Origin: Parascedosporium putredinis
Taxonomy: Eukaryota > Ascomycota > Sordariomycetes > Microascales > Microascaceae
Direction: 5' to 3'
Length of the DNA: 64,000 bases
Assembly: GCA_949357655.1 (NCBI GenBank)
Contig: CASHTG010000009.1
Span: 310,001 to 374,000 of the forward strand
The translations under genes and the position numbers were made by a program. How positions within the stretch are numbered: position 1 is the first letter of the stretch; the number at the start of each line of letters is the position of its first letter. This document shows, in pieces, positions 48,050 to 61,100 of this stretch. The notes below the pieces were generated by a model, which saw nothing but the letters and a program-made list of their open reading frames with translations, was not told the DNA's origin and made no database searches.

Positions 48050-49317
48050 TTTGTGTGTTGTTGGGGTGGGGAGAGGGTTTGTTTTGAAGAGGTGGAGGGT
48101 GAGGGTGAGTCCTTGCCGGATGCTTGACTCTGGATCTTGGGATGAGAGAGTCGAGTTCGGATAACAAGAGATGATTTGGAAAAAAAGGCGAGGTGGATGG
48201 TGGGGAAGAGGGTCAAGATATTATCCTCGTCAGGGACAAGGGCAGGGAAGAAGGGATGGGAAAGAGACAAGGACAACGGTGCCCTGTTGCGTTTCTCTTT
48301 TGGTTTTTCTTCTGATGCGAAAGGAATCTTTTTTTCGTCCTTTTAAACTCTGAGACAAACTGGTCGAGCTCTGACCTTGCGAGAGAAGCTGGGGTGGGTT
48401 CGGATGGGTTGATATACTCGATGAAGATATCTATGAGGCGAGAGCAAGGGGAGGCAGGAAGTCTGTGTCATGGGCCCCGGTCGCTTCAAGTATGCGCAGC
48501 GGAGGAGGAGGTTGACGAGGAGCGAGAGGGAGAGGGGGGAGAAAAACAAGGTTTCCTGTTCCAGGTACATGTGGCATTAGGGGCAAGGGTAGCAATAGAG
48601 AATAACGGGTTCAACCAGGGCCCTTCAACTCGGTTTGTCGCGAAACCATCCCTCGCAGATCGATTTCCAGGGCTGAGGCGGGAGGAGTCTTTCTTGGCCA
48701 AGGGGGAGAGAGGCCGTGAGGAGGAGCCTCGGCCCCATAGTGTATGTGGGGGTATATGAGAGCAAGCCAGAGGAATAAGGAACAAAAAAAAAAAGAGACA
48801 GAGAACGCCTGCGAATAATAGAGTGACATACAACTACACGCAGAGAGGAAGACTGTCCCCGTTTCCGCGGACCAGACTAATACTTCGTACATAGGGGGAT
48901 GTGCGACTTGCACGATCTCCGACCTGACCATTCAAGTCCGAATCCGGGTCCAACCTGAAGCTTGAAACTTTGACAGCCAGGAGAATGGACCCCCCTTTCC
49001 TCTCCCTCCTCTCAGCTGGGCAAAGGGCCAAAAAGACAAAAGAAAAAAACCAAAGCCCCTGGCTTGAGGGATCCTCACAAAGTCTCAATGCTAGCCTATC
49101 AGTGAGAAAATGGTACCACGAGGCGTAAGCCACGGAGTCCCTCAAGGTGGCCTGAGCCCCTCCTCCTCCGACATCAGCTTTTTCAAAATAGAAATCCTGC
49201 ACTTTGGTCGGTAGAGAGCGCCCACGACTCTGAGAAAGCTTCGACCACCGGAGTGCTAAGAAACCGTGCGGAAGCTCGGAAGGCGGAACCCCGGAACCCT
49301 GCCCAGCCGGGGGAGAA

Positions 49318-49356
<39 letters not shown>

Positions 49357-52173
49357 CTTCCTCCCTCTCGTTCGTCCCAAGTAAAGAACGTCTGAAGGCG
49401 AGAGACGCTCGCACAAGAAAGAGAAGAAGAAGAAAAAAAAGGACGAGGGAATGGGCGTACGAACACGCAGGGAAACAAGCAAACGAAACAAAGAGAATTA
49501 CCTATTACCAGCCGCGTTAGGGTTCGTTGAACAAGTAAATCACCCATCACATCGTCCTTCGCCTCTGTAAAACCGGTCCTGCCGCCCTCTAATCAGCTAT
49601 TTAGCCATCGATCATTGTTTGCCCTTTCTACTTTTTTCGTAGGGGACCTCGGCCGCTGTAGATTTTCCCTCTTCTCCCTCTCGTTAAGCGACACGATCTT
49701 GGGCGAGGAAACAATGAAGCGCAGATGTGCCCGCTGATGCGAGCAGAGGAATATCGCCCATTCGATGGGATAAAAGGATAAATGAAAATGATGGGCAGTA
49801 CTGGGCTGTCTACTTTTTTCCTCGTTTCCCTCTCTCTTCCTCTCACTCAGCGAAAGGGGAGGAGACGAGAAAAGACTGGTTGCTTGACTCTCGGTTTCAA
49901 CCATGGGGCTCGTGCTCCGTGATCTGCTGCGTCAACAAGGGTCTGCGACACCACCGCTTGCTTCATCCACCCACCACCAGCAGACGGTCAGAGCCAGCAA
50001 CAAGCAATAGCGCGCAGAGCCTGCTCCAGCCCTCCAACGCCTTCCAACGCCCATCGAATCAGCAGCGCACCCAGGATCCAATTGATCTGTCAAGCTTTGA
50101 CCAAGGAGGCGCTGGACATGTCGCAGATGTGTTGGTAACGAAATCCGCTCCCCCTGCTTGCCACTCGGCTGCCCGAAATCCTGGGTTTGCTTGGCTCTCC
50201 CGACAAATGGATCTTTTTTCTTCTTCGTTTGCCGCGCGCTCCCGCCCAATGGCTACATGTACATCTAGCTGCTCCTCTCAAGACTTGGTCAATAATAGCA
50301 TCATCGTGCTATCGACGAGGACACAGCGCCATGATCATCGCATTGATCACGCACCCAAAGTCTTCAATCTTTTTTCACCAGTCTCCTATTCGCCAGTCTA
50401 CCTCAAAAGCCCAAGAGTTGATCTGCCCCCTTCCGACGCGTCAACCACCCTCGTCCCACTCAAAGCCGTCGCCGACCCCCTTCGCTTCATGATAGCGGCG
50501 TTTGGTGGCCCTCTGACCAACGAGCTGGTAACTCGGTTTCAAGCGAGGAAACAAAAAAGGTTACCGCTCCTCTTCCTCGCCCGCCAAGCCCTCGCTTGTG
50601 AGCGAAGCCTCTGTTGCCCTTCCCAGGTTTTTTTTTTTCTTTCGAGGGTTTTTCTCTTTTCGGGTTTAATCTCCCTCATTCCCTTCTCTTGTTCCGTGGG
50701 TCCGCTGCTGCTCAAACAGGAGCATCACCCTCTCATCACTCACTCACCCACTCTGTCCCTTCTCGCCCGCCCAGCACTGCCCTGCGCAGCCTTGTACTGT
50801 CCTGTAAATCCCATTGCTCGCTCGCTCGCCCTCACCCTCACCCTCTTCATCTACAAGTGATTCGCACACTGATCACGCACTGCATCATACGCGTGATTCC
50901 CGATTTTCCACGACTGCGCAGGATGAGCGGATTGATAGCCCACCTCATCGTGATAAACCTGCTCCGCCCACCGCTCTCTCTTACACCATCAGAAACGCAT
51001 CTTCTCCTTCCCGCTCGGTCGTGTAGCTCGAAACATTGATCGTGATGTGCGCTTGAGATTGTTACTGTGCTCTTTGATTCTCGTAAGATCCTCTCTTTCT
51101 CGCTCATTCGCTTTCTGTCGTGTACAAGTATGATTCAGACCCTTTTTGGGATACAAGGGCGAGGGGCAACATTCATGGCGCGGGGTGTATTAGTGTACGA
51201 CGTAATAGTCGTAGTAGCAATGGCACCAGATAGGATTGGGAAAAGGCTGAAACACTGTCACAAAGGTGTCAAAGTGGGACCATGCTCGTGTAGCAACTTG
51301 AACGAAGACATCACATCAACTTGATACAGTAGTTCCGTCGCACAACACGAGGTCGTCTTTCTTCCTTTCGGGCCACGGCCCCGGCCCTGGCTCAGACTTG
51401 CCTTTACGACGTCACAGTCGACCGTTTGCCCGACACGCCCGTCCTTCCTTTCTCTTTCCCAAGTGGGACATGAAAAAAAGAAGAAGCCTTCCTAGCCTCA
51501 GCCCTAAGGAGCCAACCCACTCTCCACTGCAACCCTCACCTTCAACCCCTTCGAACAAAGAATGCCATTGTCGAGCGAAGAAGGGGGTTATCCACTTGAA
51601 AAAGTGTGGAAAACGCGCAACTTGTCTTCGCCCTGCGACGCGCAGTGTCGTTTGTCCAAAAGGGGTTGCTGCCGGAGAGGCGGAAAGTGACGAAGAGCCC
51701 CCAACGCTTCAGAGATCCAGGAGCAGCTTAGGGCGGGGCTGATCGACTCAGAAGTATCTGTTTGTGTCATCATCGCCAGAGCGTCTCGAGATTTTCCTGT
51801 CCTCCAACCAGGTATTGATTTTTCTTCTCCTCTCCCCTGTTTTCCCCTTGTTCCTCCGTCCCCTCCCGAGCGGCACGTAGCTCACGGCACACTTGGCTAT
51901 AGAGTGAGCTTTTAACGTGAGGGGAGGGCTCTTGTGTTTTATTCCCCCTTGCTTCCCTTGCAAATGATGCGTTGCAAAATCATATGGAAATTGAGGGAGC
52001 ACATATACGCTCTTTCCGTACCGTGGGTTCTCAACCACCTCACCCTCTCTCCCACATCCTATGGTCCGGTAATGATATGCGTACCTTTGATCTTTCCACT
52101 CTCCATCTTGGCGGTTCTGGACCCAAATTGAATCTAAAAGGGGGCAAATAACAAAAGAGTTGTTATACGAACG
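48050..52173. other. 4.1-kb stretch without a supported gene
   Basis: Low-complexity, CT- and GA-rich DNA. The longest frame (49727-50860, plus, 377 codons) reads as Ser/Pro/Arg-rich text with no domain. It includes a (CT)n run. Confidence 0.5.
49322..49352. repeat. (CT)n microsatellite, about 15 units
   Basis: An uninterrupted CT run in the intergenic region. Confidence 0.9.
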
Positions 52174-54376
52174 TTAGATATTGGACCAGGAAAATGTCTG
52201 TCGCAGTTTTGTCTGCGGCAGAAGAAAGCAGTCGGTCAAAGAGGTAAGGGTGGGGAACAAAGGCCAAGGGGTTTGGGGATACACGAACCGCTCTCTTCTT
52301 CTCTCCCGCCACGTTCCTCATGCCTAGTTGGGCGGCGAGGAGGCGCAAGACCCTCTTCTCCGGATCAAGCTCGATGCCCTCCCCGGCTGTTGTCGCTGCC
52401 GTGGTGGCAAAGTCGCACTTTTCCCAAGCGGGAGCTTCGATAGCCCACTTCACAAGCCCTTCATCGAGGTAGGGAAGCGGACCTCTCGGCCCCAGTGCGC
52501 CATGACTCTATCGTCCCTCCCCAAGTTCCGCTTACCGAGCCTGCCGACGTCCAGCTTGAGCTCCTCGAGTAGGCCTTCGTAGCCCCTACGCCCAAAGGCG
52601 GTGGCATGCCGCACGTATCCGCCAAAAGTTCGTCGGCGCCCAACCCCGAGAGCAGCACCCTAGCCGGCGTCGAAACATGTTGGCAGCCGCTGGGCGTTTC
52701 AGGGTCGATCTGACCAATCCCAGCGCCCCTCGCCGCAAAATATAAAGCATATGCGATCGACAGATCCATTTCAGTGTTGTGAGGATGCATGAGCGACACG
52801 ATCTCGCTCCGGTGACCTTGGGTCTCCGAGTACGGTACATTAACCTAACCACGTATATATGATAAGTCTCCCTCCGCCGATCGTTAAAGGGGAGGGAGGG
52901 GGAAAGGGAGGGGAGGGAAGGGACTATGCCCCTGATAATTATCATCAACCAGGAAAACAGCACACGGGACCAGCAACGGAAGTGCCTGGTTAAGGGGGAA
53001 AAACGAAAGAGTGAGAGAGAGAGAAAAGAAAAATGGTATGGCGCAGGTACTCCCGTAGGCAAGCATATGCAAGCGACCAAGGGGGAGGCTGGATGGGATA
53101 GAGAAGGGATGAGGGGGACGAATTTCATTCACTGACTGCAATAAATCGCCACCGCCTCCCCGGGCAGCAGGTGAGTAGTTCCTTGAAAGATCTTCTCCCT
53201 GTAATGCGGTCAGGGCATGCTTCGTAAATGGCCAAAGGGTCGCTCGAAGGGTCGAGTCTCGCGGCTAGGCGAGGGTTCTCAAAGGCCACATTGAGGAGGT
53301 CAACGCCTTGCTCTAGAGGCAGCAGCTCGCTCGCCAAGCGGGCGAGGACGGTGCAATCTAGCCCACCCGAGAAGAGGACGGCAATTCTAGTATCAACCTC
53401 GTCTTCTGATACCGAGCCAACCTTGGGAGGCTGGGGGACGTTCAAGACGCGGAGCGAAAGAGATCGCATCAAGTGCTCTCGTAGGGCCTGCACCGGTCCA
53501 GATTCCATTTTGAGATGCGGAGCCGTCTCGGGCGGTAATGCCATGTTGAAAATCCCTATATTGGACATCTTGTGATTGTTGGTGCATGTTGTGCGTAGCA
53601 GCAGCGAGTTGGGCGAGTTGCGGTACTAATCAACCAGATTGCCGCGGTTGCAATGCGTCGGCGATTTGGGAGGGGGAGGAAAAAAGAGACTCACATATTC
53701 CCCGAGGTCATCCTCAGGAAGCCAACCATACCGCTTGGCCGACAGAATGGTAATGGGTCCGGCATGCGCATCACCCAAACTCGCCACGTCCAGGGCATAA
53801 ATGCCGTCCGCCTCGACCTCTGCCCAACCAGAGCCGAGCGGGTCGGCGATGCTCGACAGAATCAGCCCCCTTCATGCGTCGCCGCCAGCAGCGACCTGCG
53901 GCCCAGGCGATCGCGCCCGAAATACAGGCGTCCCCTCCACGGCTGTCCCGGGGAGGATCATAGTAGATGAAAGCAAAGGGCCCATCGATGCTCCGCAAGA
54001 CGTCCAGGACGGCGTCTTGGCCCGAGGCCTGATCCAGGGTCGAGATGATGGCCGCGGTATCGTTCCCGGCAATCGCGTCGCCTCCCAGGCTCCAGGCCTC
54101 GCCGTTCCAGCATAGTATAGCCCCCGAAACCTCGCTCACCACGGGTTGTTGGGTTATGCCGTTGCCCCGCAAGGATAGCACGGTCGCGACGAACGTTAGA
54201 GAGAGCCCCGGGCTCTCCTCACCAGGTTCGCTGTTGCTGCTGCTACTATCGCTACTAGGGACGTAGGCTTGCGTGCTCCCGATGTGATCCGGCCCTCTTT
54301 GGACGAGCTGGGACTCGAGAGCGCTGGATGGTGGGAGCCTGCCATGTCTGCTCACGGACGCGTAGATACCACACAT
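52174..54376 (-). CDS. Asparagine-synthetase-domain protein (ASNSD1-like)
   Basis: The start gives MCGIYASVSRHG, so Cys2 can act as the class II glutamine amidotransferase nucleophile. GATase motifs follow (LVQRGPDH, LSLRGNG, WNGEAW, GNDTAAII, GPFAFIYYD, FGRDRLGRRSLL). The second half has the synthetase PP-loop as SGGLDCTVLA (Cys in place of the usual Ser), VNVPYSET, TEMDLSIAYALYFAARG, SGLGADEL and VRFPYLDEGLVKWA, ending near GEKKRA. This order and the SGGLDC form match the ASNSD1 group rather than true asparagine synthetase. Introns: 53694-53569, 53136-52845, and probably 52288-52213. If the last is not spliced the frame ends at 52163. Frameshifts near 53925, 53875 and 52620 are each one lost base. 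The C-terminal tail is uncertain. Confidence 0.78.
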
Positions 54377-57122
54377 TGTAGAACGCGTGCTATAAGACCA
54401 AGTTTCGGAATTTTCCTCTACACACGACCAGGTAAAGGCAGGCCTCGCCTGAACCTGAGGCGCTTGGAGTAAGGGGTCGATATGCGAGGTGAATTCCGGG
54501 TTGGTGTGATAGCGCGTTGCTTGCCAGGTCAAGTGGATGCCCAGCCCAAAGGTTTCCATGCAGCAGGATTAATAGGCGAAAAAATATTGATGACTGTACC
54601 ACCACATTCTCTGCCTCAACCAAGATTAGTCCTCCGCGCCTGCCAATCCGTACTTGGCCGTTGTCGACCCCGTCAAATTGAATCATTTGATGTTTGTGAT
54701 GAATCTCCCCAAGCGGACGGTCCTTGAATTATTCTATGAGCAGAGGATGCGAAACAGATCCTTTTCCGCAAGTTAAATTATGGATCAAGAACAATTTTAC
54801 AATTCCCGGATTTTATCGATGCATCAACCCTCGCATGAATAGCGTTGCAGAGATCGTCCTCCTCGCCATATTCGTAGGGCAGAGGAGAGAGAAAAGGGGC
54901 CACGGGGAAGAATAGATATATTTTAGAAGTCCAACTGGATAGATTTGGTGTAGAGATGTCCTACAAGTATGTTTGAATTCGTGCACCCTTTCCTCGACGA
55001 TCTCGCCCAATACTCCCTGGCATAGGCTGTCGAACAGCTCAGGAGCGTAAATTTGCCTGAGCCTTCTCAGATTGTCCCCATGTTGCTCCCAATATTCCTC
55101 ATCTCTAAAGGTCAGTCACTACCTTTCCAATCTAACAAGACGCGGTTTAGTGTCACAAGCCTTGATATTCGATGTTTCGTTGAAACTACATGTATGTATG
55201 CCAATTACTATGAAGCACAGGGTGGGCCTAGTATGTAGCCAGTTCCCTTCCTTTATTCCTTGAGCTCAAAATCGTCAGACGCTCATGGCTGCTAGATCAA
55301 ACAAAATCAGTATCATCATCAGCCTCTAGATTTGTTTATTCAACTCCCGGTATGTACCATCGGCGAGCGGCGCCGTGATCTTCGGGGTCGCGGTGGAACG
55401 CGGTGGATGTAAGTCAGAGCCCACCCACCAAAGAGCCACCTCCATCCTATGTTAGACGCCATGGCTTCTAGTAGCTACAATCGATCAAACAGCTCTATGA
55501 AGCACCAAAGCATAGCCACATCGGGGTTTCCGCGTTTACTTTAAGATCCAGTCCGGTATATCATTCTCTCAATATTTGACGTAGAGGAATGATCTCCTAG
55601 TTGGTATGCAAGCAAGTTGATGCGAAAGCACGGCTCACATTCTTACCGCCGTCTCCCCTCCCCCATCACCACAGGCAAACGCCAGCATTTCTAACCATGC
55701 AAACTAGGATCAAAAGCATAACAGTATATGAGATGACGTAGCACGATGGGCAATATTGCATAGAGCGGCATTGCTTCGACCGCGCATGGGCCCTTGATCT
55801 GGTGTCAACAGCGCTGGATGTTTCCACCACACTTGATAATTGATGAAACGGCTTCCGGGCCCACCCACCAGGAATCGCCGGACAATGCGGCTCAAGATCG
55901 TAGCAAAGTGTGGCGATGCAGCAACCAGCTGCCGTCTGATGTTTACTGAAACGAAAGTGTTTTCTGTTGCATCTTGAGGCGAACGAGGCTAGAGACGGTC
56001 ATTCGGAGCCGCCGGAATAATCGATGATTGATATCGGCCTTTCTTCTGAAGTACGGCGCCTCTAGGGTTGCGCGATGGTTAGCAGCAATGTTTCAATCTT
56101 CACGGAGGTTAGTTGACCGAGGAGTAAAGGTGTGGTGTTATATATCCACATGTAGTTGTGGGCGTCGATCCCCTGGTGTTAGTGGCGGTTGGCGGGATCA
56201 TGGAGTGTTGAGCCAACAAGAGCAAGATAAGGTGCTCTCTCTGCTAGTGGTGATGCCTTCAAGGTTCAATTCAACAAATTGCAATTCTAGAGCTCTCCTC
56301 GACAAGTCTACCATAACCTCCCGCTGTCCCTGACTGCTTAAGCAGCGCTGTCTGTATGGCGATATCCATCAATAGTGGCCTTCTGTTGGGTTGCGCGCAT
56401 ATCAACTCTGTATCACGGCTTTAGGGCCTCTCGATCAATTACGTGCGGCTTCCGTCATTTGTCTCGGGAATTAGTCTTAATACTGGAGCTTGTTTAGGTG
56501 AGGATAATGTGATTTTAGTAATGACTGCATGAATCGATCCTGGTGTTACTCTGGAAGTTTAGGACATAACTAATTCATAATTGAAGTGCATCCAATAGTA
56601 GGTCTAGCTCCCAAATCAGATAGGATTCATTCCAATTGATCAATGAGATCACTTTATAGACTCACGAAGTCAAGCCTTTTGGAGGAAAGGTGATGGACCT
56701 GCACAAGTGTGCACTGAGTGGTTGAGTGGGTAATAGATGCTGGAAGGTTCCTTCCGGAGAATAAGGAATGCGGCTTTGTCAGCATCGAACATGGATTGAA
56801 ATCAATTCGTGTGATGATTGGCTCAAGTTGAGCCGCTGAAACATTTTAGGCAGGCAAGCCTCTTTCGGTGTTCCTTCAGACGACAACTCTCACTTCCCCA
56901 TTCACAAACATCCTGAGCGACCGGCTTGGCTGCATCCCAGTCCCTGTATCTGTCGACCACGCTCGCTTCGTCCATCCCGGCGCATATTTATCATCCTCGC
57001 GGCCGTTTACAATAGAACGAAACCGTCTAGCTGCGATTCGATCCTTGTCCGCGCCAGGCGACGTCGTCTCCCCCGGTCGGCCTCTGCCACCAACCTCCCC
57101 GCCTCCCCTTCCCATCGCCAGG
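54377..57122. other. Intergenic region, no gene seen
   Basis: 2.7 kb separating the divergent ASNSD1-like and TFIIB genes, with only short open frames. The frame of TFIIB is open upstream to 56868 but is a leader by content. Confidence 0.55.
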
Positions 57123-58151
57123 ATGGACTCCACGGCCGCGGCCGAGTACAACGATGATCTGAGCAACATCCTTGTTTGCCCTGACTGCAGGGAGTATCCA
57201 CCCAATCTCAAGGAGGAGTACTCGGCTGGCGATATTGTCTGCGACTCGTGCGGGCTGGTCCTCGGTGACCGCATCATCGACACCCGCTCCGAGTGGCGAA
57301 GCTTTGCCAATGATGATCAGAACAGCGACGACCCTTCTCGTGTCGGTGATTCGGCAAACCCGCTGCTGAATGGATCTCAGCTCGAAACCAGCATCGCCAG
57401 CGCAGACAGTCGCCAGAGCCGAACTCTTGCGCGCCTCCAGAACAACACCACGCAACAGGATAAGACGACGAAGACGCTGCTGCAAGCCTACAAGGAGATT
57501 GGCACGTACTGCGACTCCATCAACATCCCGAAGCACATCTCGGAGGCCGCCAAGCACATCTTCAAGCTGGTGGAGGAGAAGAAGGCGCTCAAAGGCAAGC
57601 CTCAGGAGGCCATCATTGCGGGCTGCATCTTCATCGCCTGCCGACAGGCTGGCGTGGGTCGTACCTTTCGCGAGATTCACAACCTCACGAGGGTGGGAAA
57701 GAAGGATATTGGGAAGGTGTTTAAGCTTCTGGAGTCTTTCCTCCAAAAGCAGAAGCAGGAGGACGTCAATATTGGTGTCGCCAGTGCTGGTGGTTACGAG
57801 AACACGGGGTCGACGAGCGCCGAGTCGCTCTGCGCCCGTTACTGCTCTCAGCTCATCTTCAAGAACACCCAGCGGATCGAAAATATCTCACGGGAGCTCG
57901 CCAAGAAGACGAGCGGCGTCGCCGACTTGGCCGGAAGGTCTCCATTGTCGGTCGCCGCTGCCTGCATTTACATGGCCTCTCACCTTATGGGCGATCCCAA
58001 GAGCTCGCGCGAGATCGCCGCCATCGCCGGCGTCAGCGATGGCACCATCAGGACTGCCTACCGCTTCCTGTACCAGGTCAAGGATGAATTGGTCGAGCCT
58101 GAGTGGATCGGCGATGGCAAAGGCAACATGAACAAGCTTCCACAGAACTAG
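57123..58151 (+). CDS. SUA7: Transcription initiation factor IIB (TFIIB)
   Basis: A general factor that bridges TBP-bound promoter DNA and RNA polymerase II. The 342-residue product is complete and intronless. The zinc ribbon is CPDC at residues 19-22 and CDSCG near 41-45, then the B-reader/linker (DTRSEWRSFANDDQNSDDPSRVG) and two cyclin folds (TLLQAYKEIGTYCDSINIPK to VFKLLESFLQKQ, and ARYCSQLIFKNTQRIEN to YRFLYQVKDELVEP). Both contain the family phrases (GCIFIACRQAG; ACIYMASHLMG). The ORF is open further upstream, but MDSTAAAEYND matches the family start, and the preceding frame (from 56868) is Pro/Ser-rich leader. Unlike most neighbours there is no frameshift. Confidence 0.96.
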   Translation: MDSTAAAEYNDDLSNILVCPDCREYPPNLKEEYSAGDIVCDSCGLVLGDRIIDTRSEWRSFANDDQNSDDPSRVGDSANPLLNGSQLETSIASADSRQSRTLARLQNNTTQQDKTTKTLLQAYKEIGTYCDSINIPKHISEAAKHIFKLVEEKKALKGKPQEAIIAGCIFIACRQAGVGRTFREIHNLTRVGKKDIGKVFKLLESFLQKQKQEDVNIGVASAGGYENTGSTSAESLCARYCSQLIFKNTQRIENISRELAKKTSGVADLAGRSPLSVAAACIYMASHLMGDPKSSREIAAIAGVSDGTIRTAYRFLYQVKDELVEPEWIGDGKGNMNKLPQN

Positions 58152-61100
58152 CGGTAGTTGGTTTGCCATTGAAAGCTTGCTCGGCCGAGAGTGTCTTGGA
58201 AATCTCCGTTCAACCAAGCTCTGCCTGTTGGGGACGCGCACGAGGGCTGCGCAGGCTGGCATCTGCGGTGCCTTTTGGTATGGAGTCTACTGCAGCGCCG
58301 CACACTCCTTTTGCATCATACTTAAGGGCGTCTTTGGAATTCTTGGTATAAGCGTCTAAGATGAAGGAAACGAGGGTCGATAACCGAGGGACCACAAAGA
58401 GCTGGGTCAGAAAGTTATAACGCGGCGGCAAATGAATCGGAGAGTTGAAAACTTAATCCGGAGAAGCGGCGGGTTCCAGGATAGGACCTGCGGATTCAGC
58501 GACGGAGGAGAAAGATGGGAAAGAAGGGCCAAGAAGAAGTGGCGGAGAAAGGAAAAGAGGAAGAAAAAGATACCCGGTATCTAATACCATCAAAAAGACA
58601 TAAACAAAGAGGCCAGTCAGTCCATGACAGCTCGAGCGTAATGACCAAGAGCGGCAGATAAGCAAAAGAAAAAAAAAGAAAAAAAGAACAACCAAGCGAT
58701 CTCGACGCATATCGATCTTAACCTAATAGTCTTTTTCCTCTGAAATGTTCTTCTCAGCTTCCCCGACCCTATATTGCTGCGGCCGGACTTTTGTACTCTC
58801 TTCGTGCAGTTTGCGTGTTCCTTTCGAGCGGGTTACCTTATCTCTTGTTCATCGTGCTTGCCCGATACGCCCCCTCGAAGAGTCGTCTTGCCCACTGTGG
58901 CTACGATATCTGTTCCTTCGTGGAGGCATGTCGTTTTCGAGTTATCATTGCTTTTCCTCTCTTTCGGGTCGTCCTAGGCTTTCCAGTCCTTCCGTTGCGG
59001 ATGAAGGATTGCGTTGGCTTTGATGGCCCGTTCAAATTGTCCTTTACTTTCCTTAGCCGCGTGTAGCACGAGTTGGACAGCTCTAGAATACCGAGACAGT
59101 GGAAGGGAAATGATCTTTTCATCGTTTGTCACCGTCTGCGGCTTTGTTATGTCAGGGGGCGTTCGTTGGGTTTACCGTCTGATATTAGATACTCTAGGTT
59201 GTTTTATGCTTTTACTCTTGAATTACTTCACAATTCCTATCTAGAGCTGGAGCATGGGCATACCATGACCTTTGCGTAGCTATATCTCCTCACTTTGATA
59301 TCTGATCGTGACATAGTTTGAGGGAATCCCAAGTGTGATCATGACAGCCTAGCCATGGAGCCCAATCTTTTCTCCCTTCCCAAGCGACGTGCTAAGCTTT
59401 CCCGTCCCTTGCGTACATCTGCAGAAAGTTCTTAGTTAATTGTAAATAGACGAGTCGTAGGACTATGTCTGGAGTATTCGCGCCAGAAGAGACGCATGCA
59501 TCTAGGTTGTTCGAGAGAGAATTGGCGGAATGATAGCCAAGGGGTCTCTACTTGAAAGCTTTCACTCTGCTACGCATATGCAGAGCAGCGGATACGGGCC
59601 TTCAAAGAGTCCATCATTTCAATTTTTACACATGATAGAGCTCTTTCTTTCAAAGACATGACCAGATGCTATCACACACACACACACACACACGTGTTTA
59701 GTTCACAAGGATTAGAGACAGTAGGAAACGGTTCCTCCTCCAGTCGATCCTTGCAGTGGCAGTCAGTAAATCTGGACGCAGGAAAATCTCGCAGAGTCTT
59801 CGGGCACAGACTGCTCCTCAGATCAAGATATGCTTAAACAAAAGAAAAGTCACGTCGGTACTAGCCACCCGATGTGCCAAAGTTTAGGTGGCAGGAGGGC
59901 GAGGAAAAGCAAAAAGGCCCAAAAGAGTCAGTTTAAAGAGACGGATGGTCAAGGATGCCCGGGCATGGCATGCTCAGCATGAATGATGTGCTTCACAGCC
60001 CCCTCAACTTCGGGACGACCAGGCACAACCGCACATCGGCTGAGTTGAAGTGGGGGCTCTCTTCGCTTCAGATGGCCTCTTTCGTATTTTTTGCCTCTTC
60101 GGATCCCAATGTTGATTATTAGAGCTGGCAGGTTGAAGAGAGAGGGAAAGAGAGGGGCAGCGTAGCGGGAAGGATAAGAAATTAAAAGATTGTCCTGATG
60201 TGCGCGGAACCCGATCTACGATGTGTTTGAGGCTTTCCCTCCCTCTCGGATCGAGAGCGGTTTGTAGTGACGGTGACGACAACTCGAGATGAATGTGGGC
60301 AAGAAGGACAGGCGGTGGTGTTTCGGTGCATACATCCGATGTCCCAAGAAATTTCCGTGCAACAAGAATGCAATCGCCAATTACCCAGTCGTTCTTCGTA
60401 TTATTTCAAAAATTCCTATTTGAACCTATTTTTGATGGATCCTGAATGTGCGTGAAGGTGATAATCGATGCATTCTATGGATGTTGCCGTGTCGCTGAAA
60501 ATAGCACATCTCGAATCACCAGGTCCAGTATCGAGGTGCTCAAACTGTGATCAAATGATGTTTCGATGTCACTCGACGATGCCACTCGACGATGGCCCAA
60601 AGATAGTTTCTTGGTTGGTTGCTGAGTGCACCAAGCGTATCAATTCTCGTTGTTGTCGTTGTCGACTGAGGGGTCAACATTGAACATTGAAGCGAGGTCG
60701 ACAAGTCGAGTACACTCCAGCGCTAGAGCTTGAGGCGAGAACGTGAAAGGTTTAGGCGTGACTGGCCCACTTGGTGTCCGAGAATCTGGCTGTACTAGCG
60801 CAGGCGCATCACTGTTTCAGAACTGACTAGGGGCAACCCCTCGCCGCCGCCTGGCTCGCCCTTGCCCAAACCGACCCGGGGCAACAGGAGCCAATGAAAT
60901 CGCCCAAAACCATTCAAGACCCTTGTTGATCTTCAACCTCCTTGTCGCGGGGTTTGACTTCGCCCCCTTTTGGGTCTTCTTTTTCTTCAGTTTCGACTCT
61001 TTGTTCCTCGCTCCTGTCTGTTCGCTCTCTCTCGAACTCCTGCATCGCTACCTCAGTTCCTAGCGTGGACTTTTGAACCGCGCGCTGAATGGTGAGAAAG

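Noticed and set aside
49727..50860. A 377-codon open frame on the plus strand
   Set aside because: The translation is Ser/Pro/Arg/Leu-rich with no domain, follows CT-rich DNA composition, and includes T-runs typical of untranslated sequence. No splice or start context supports it.
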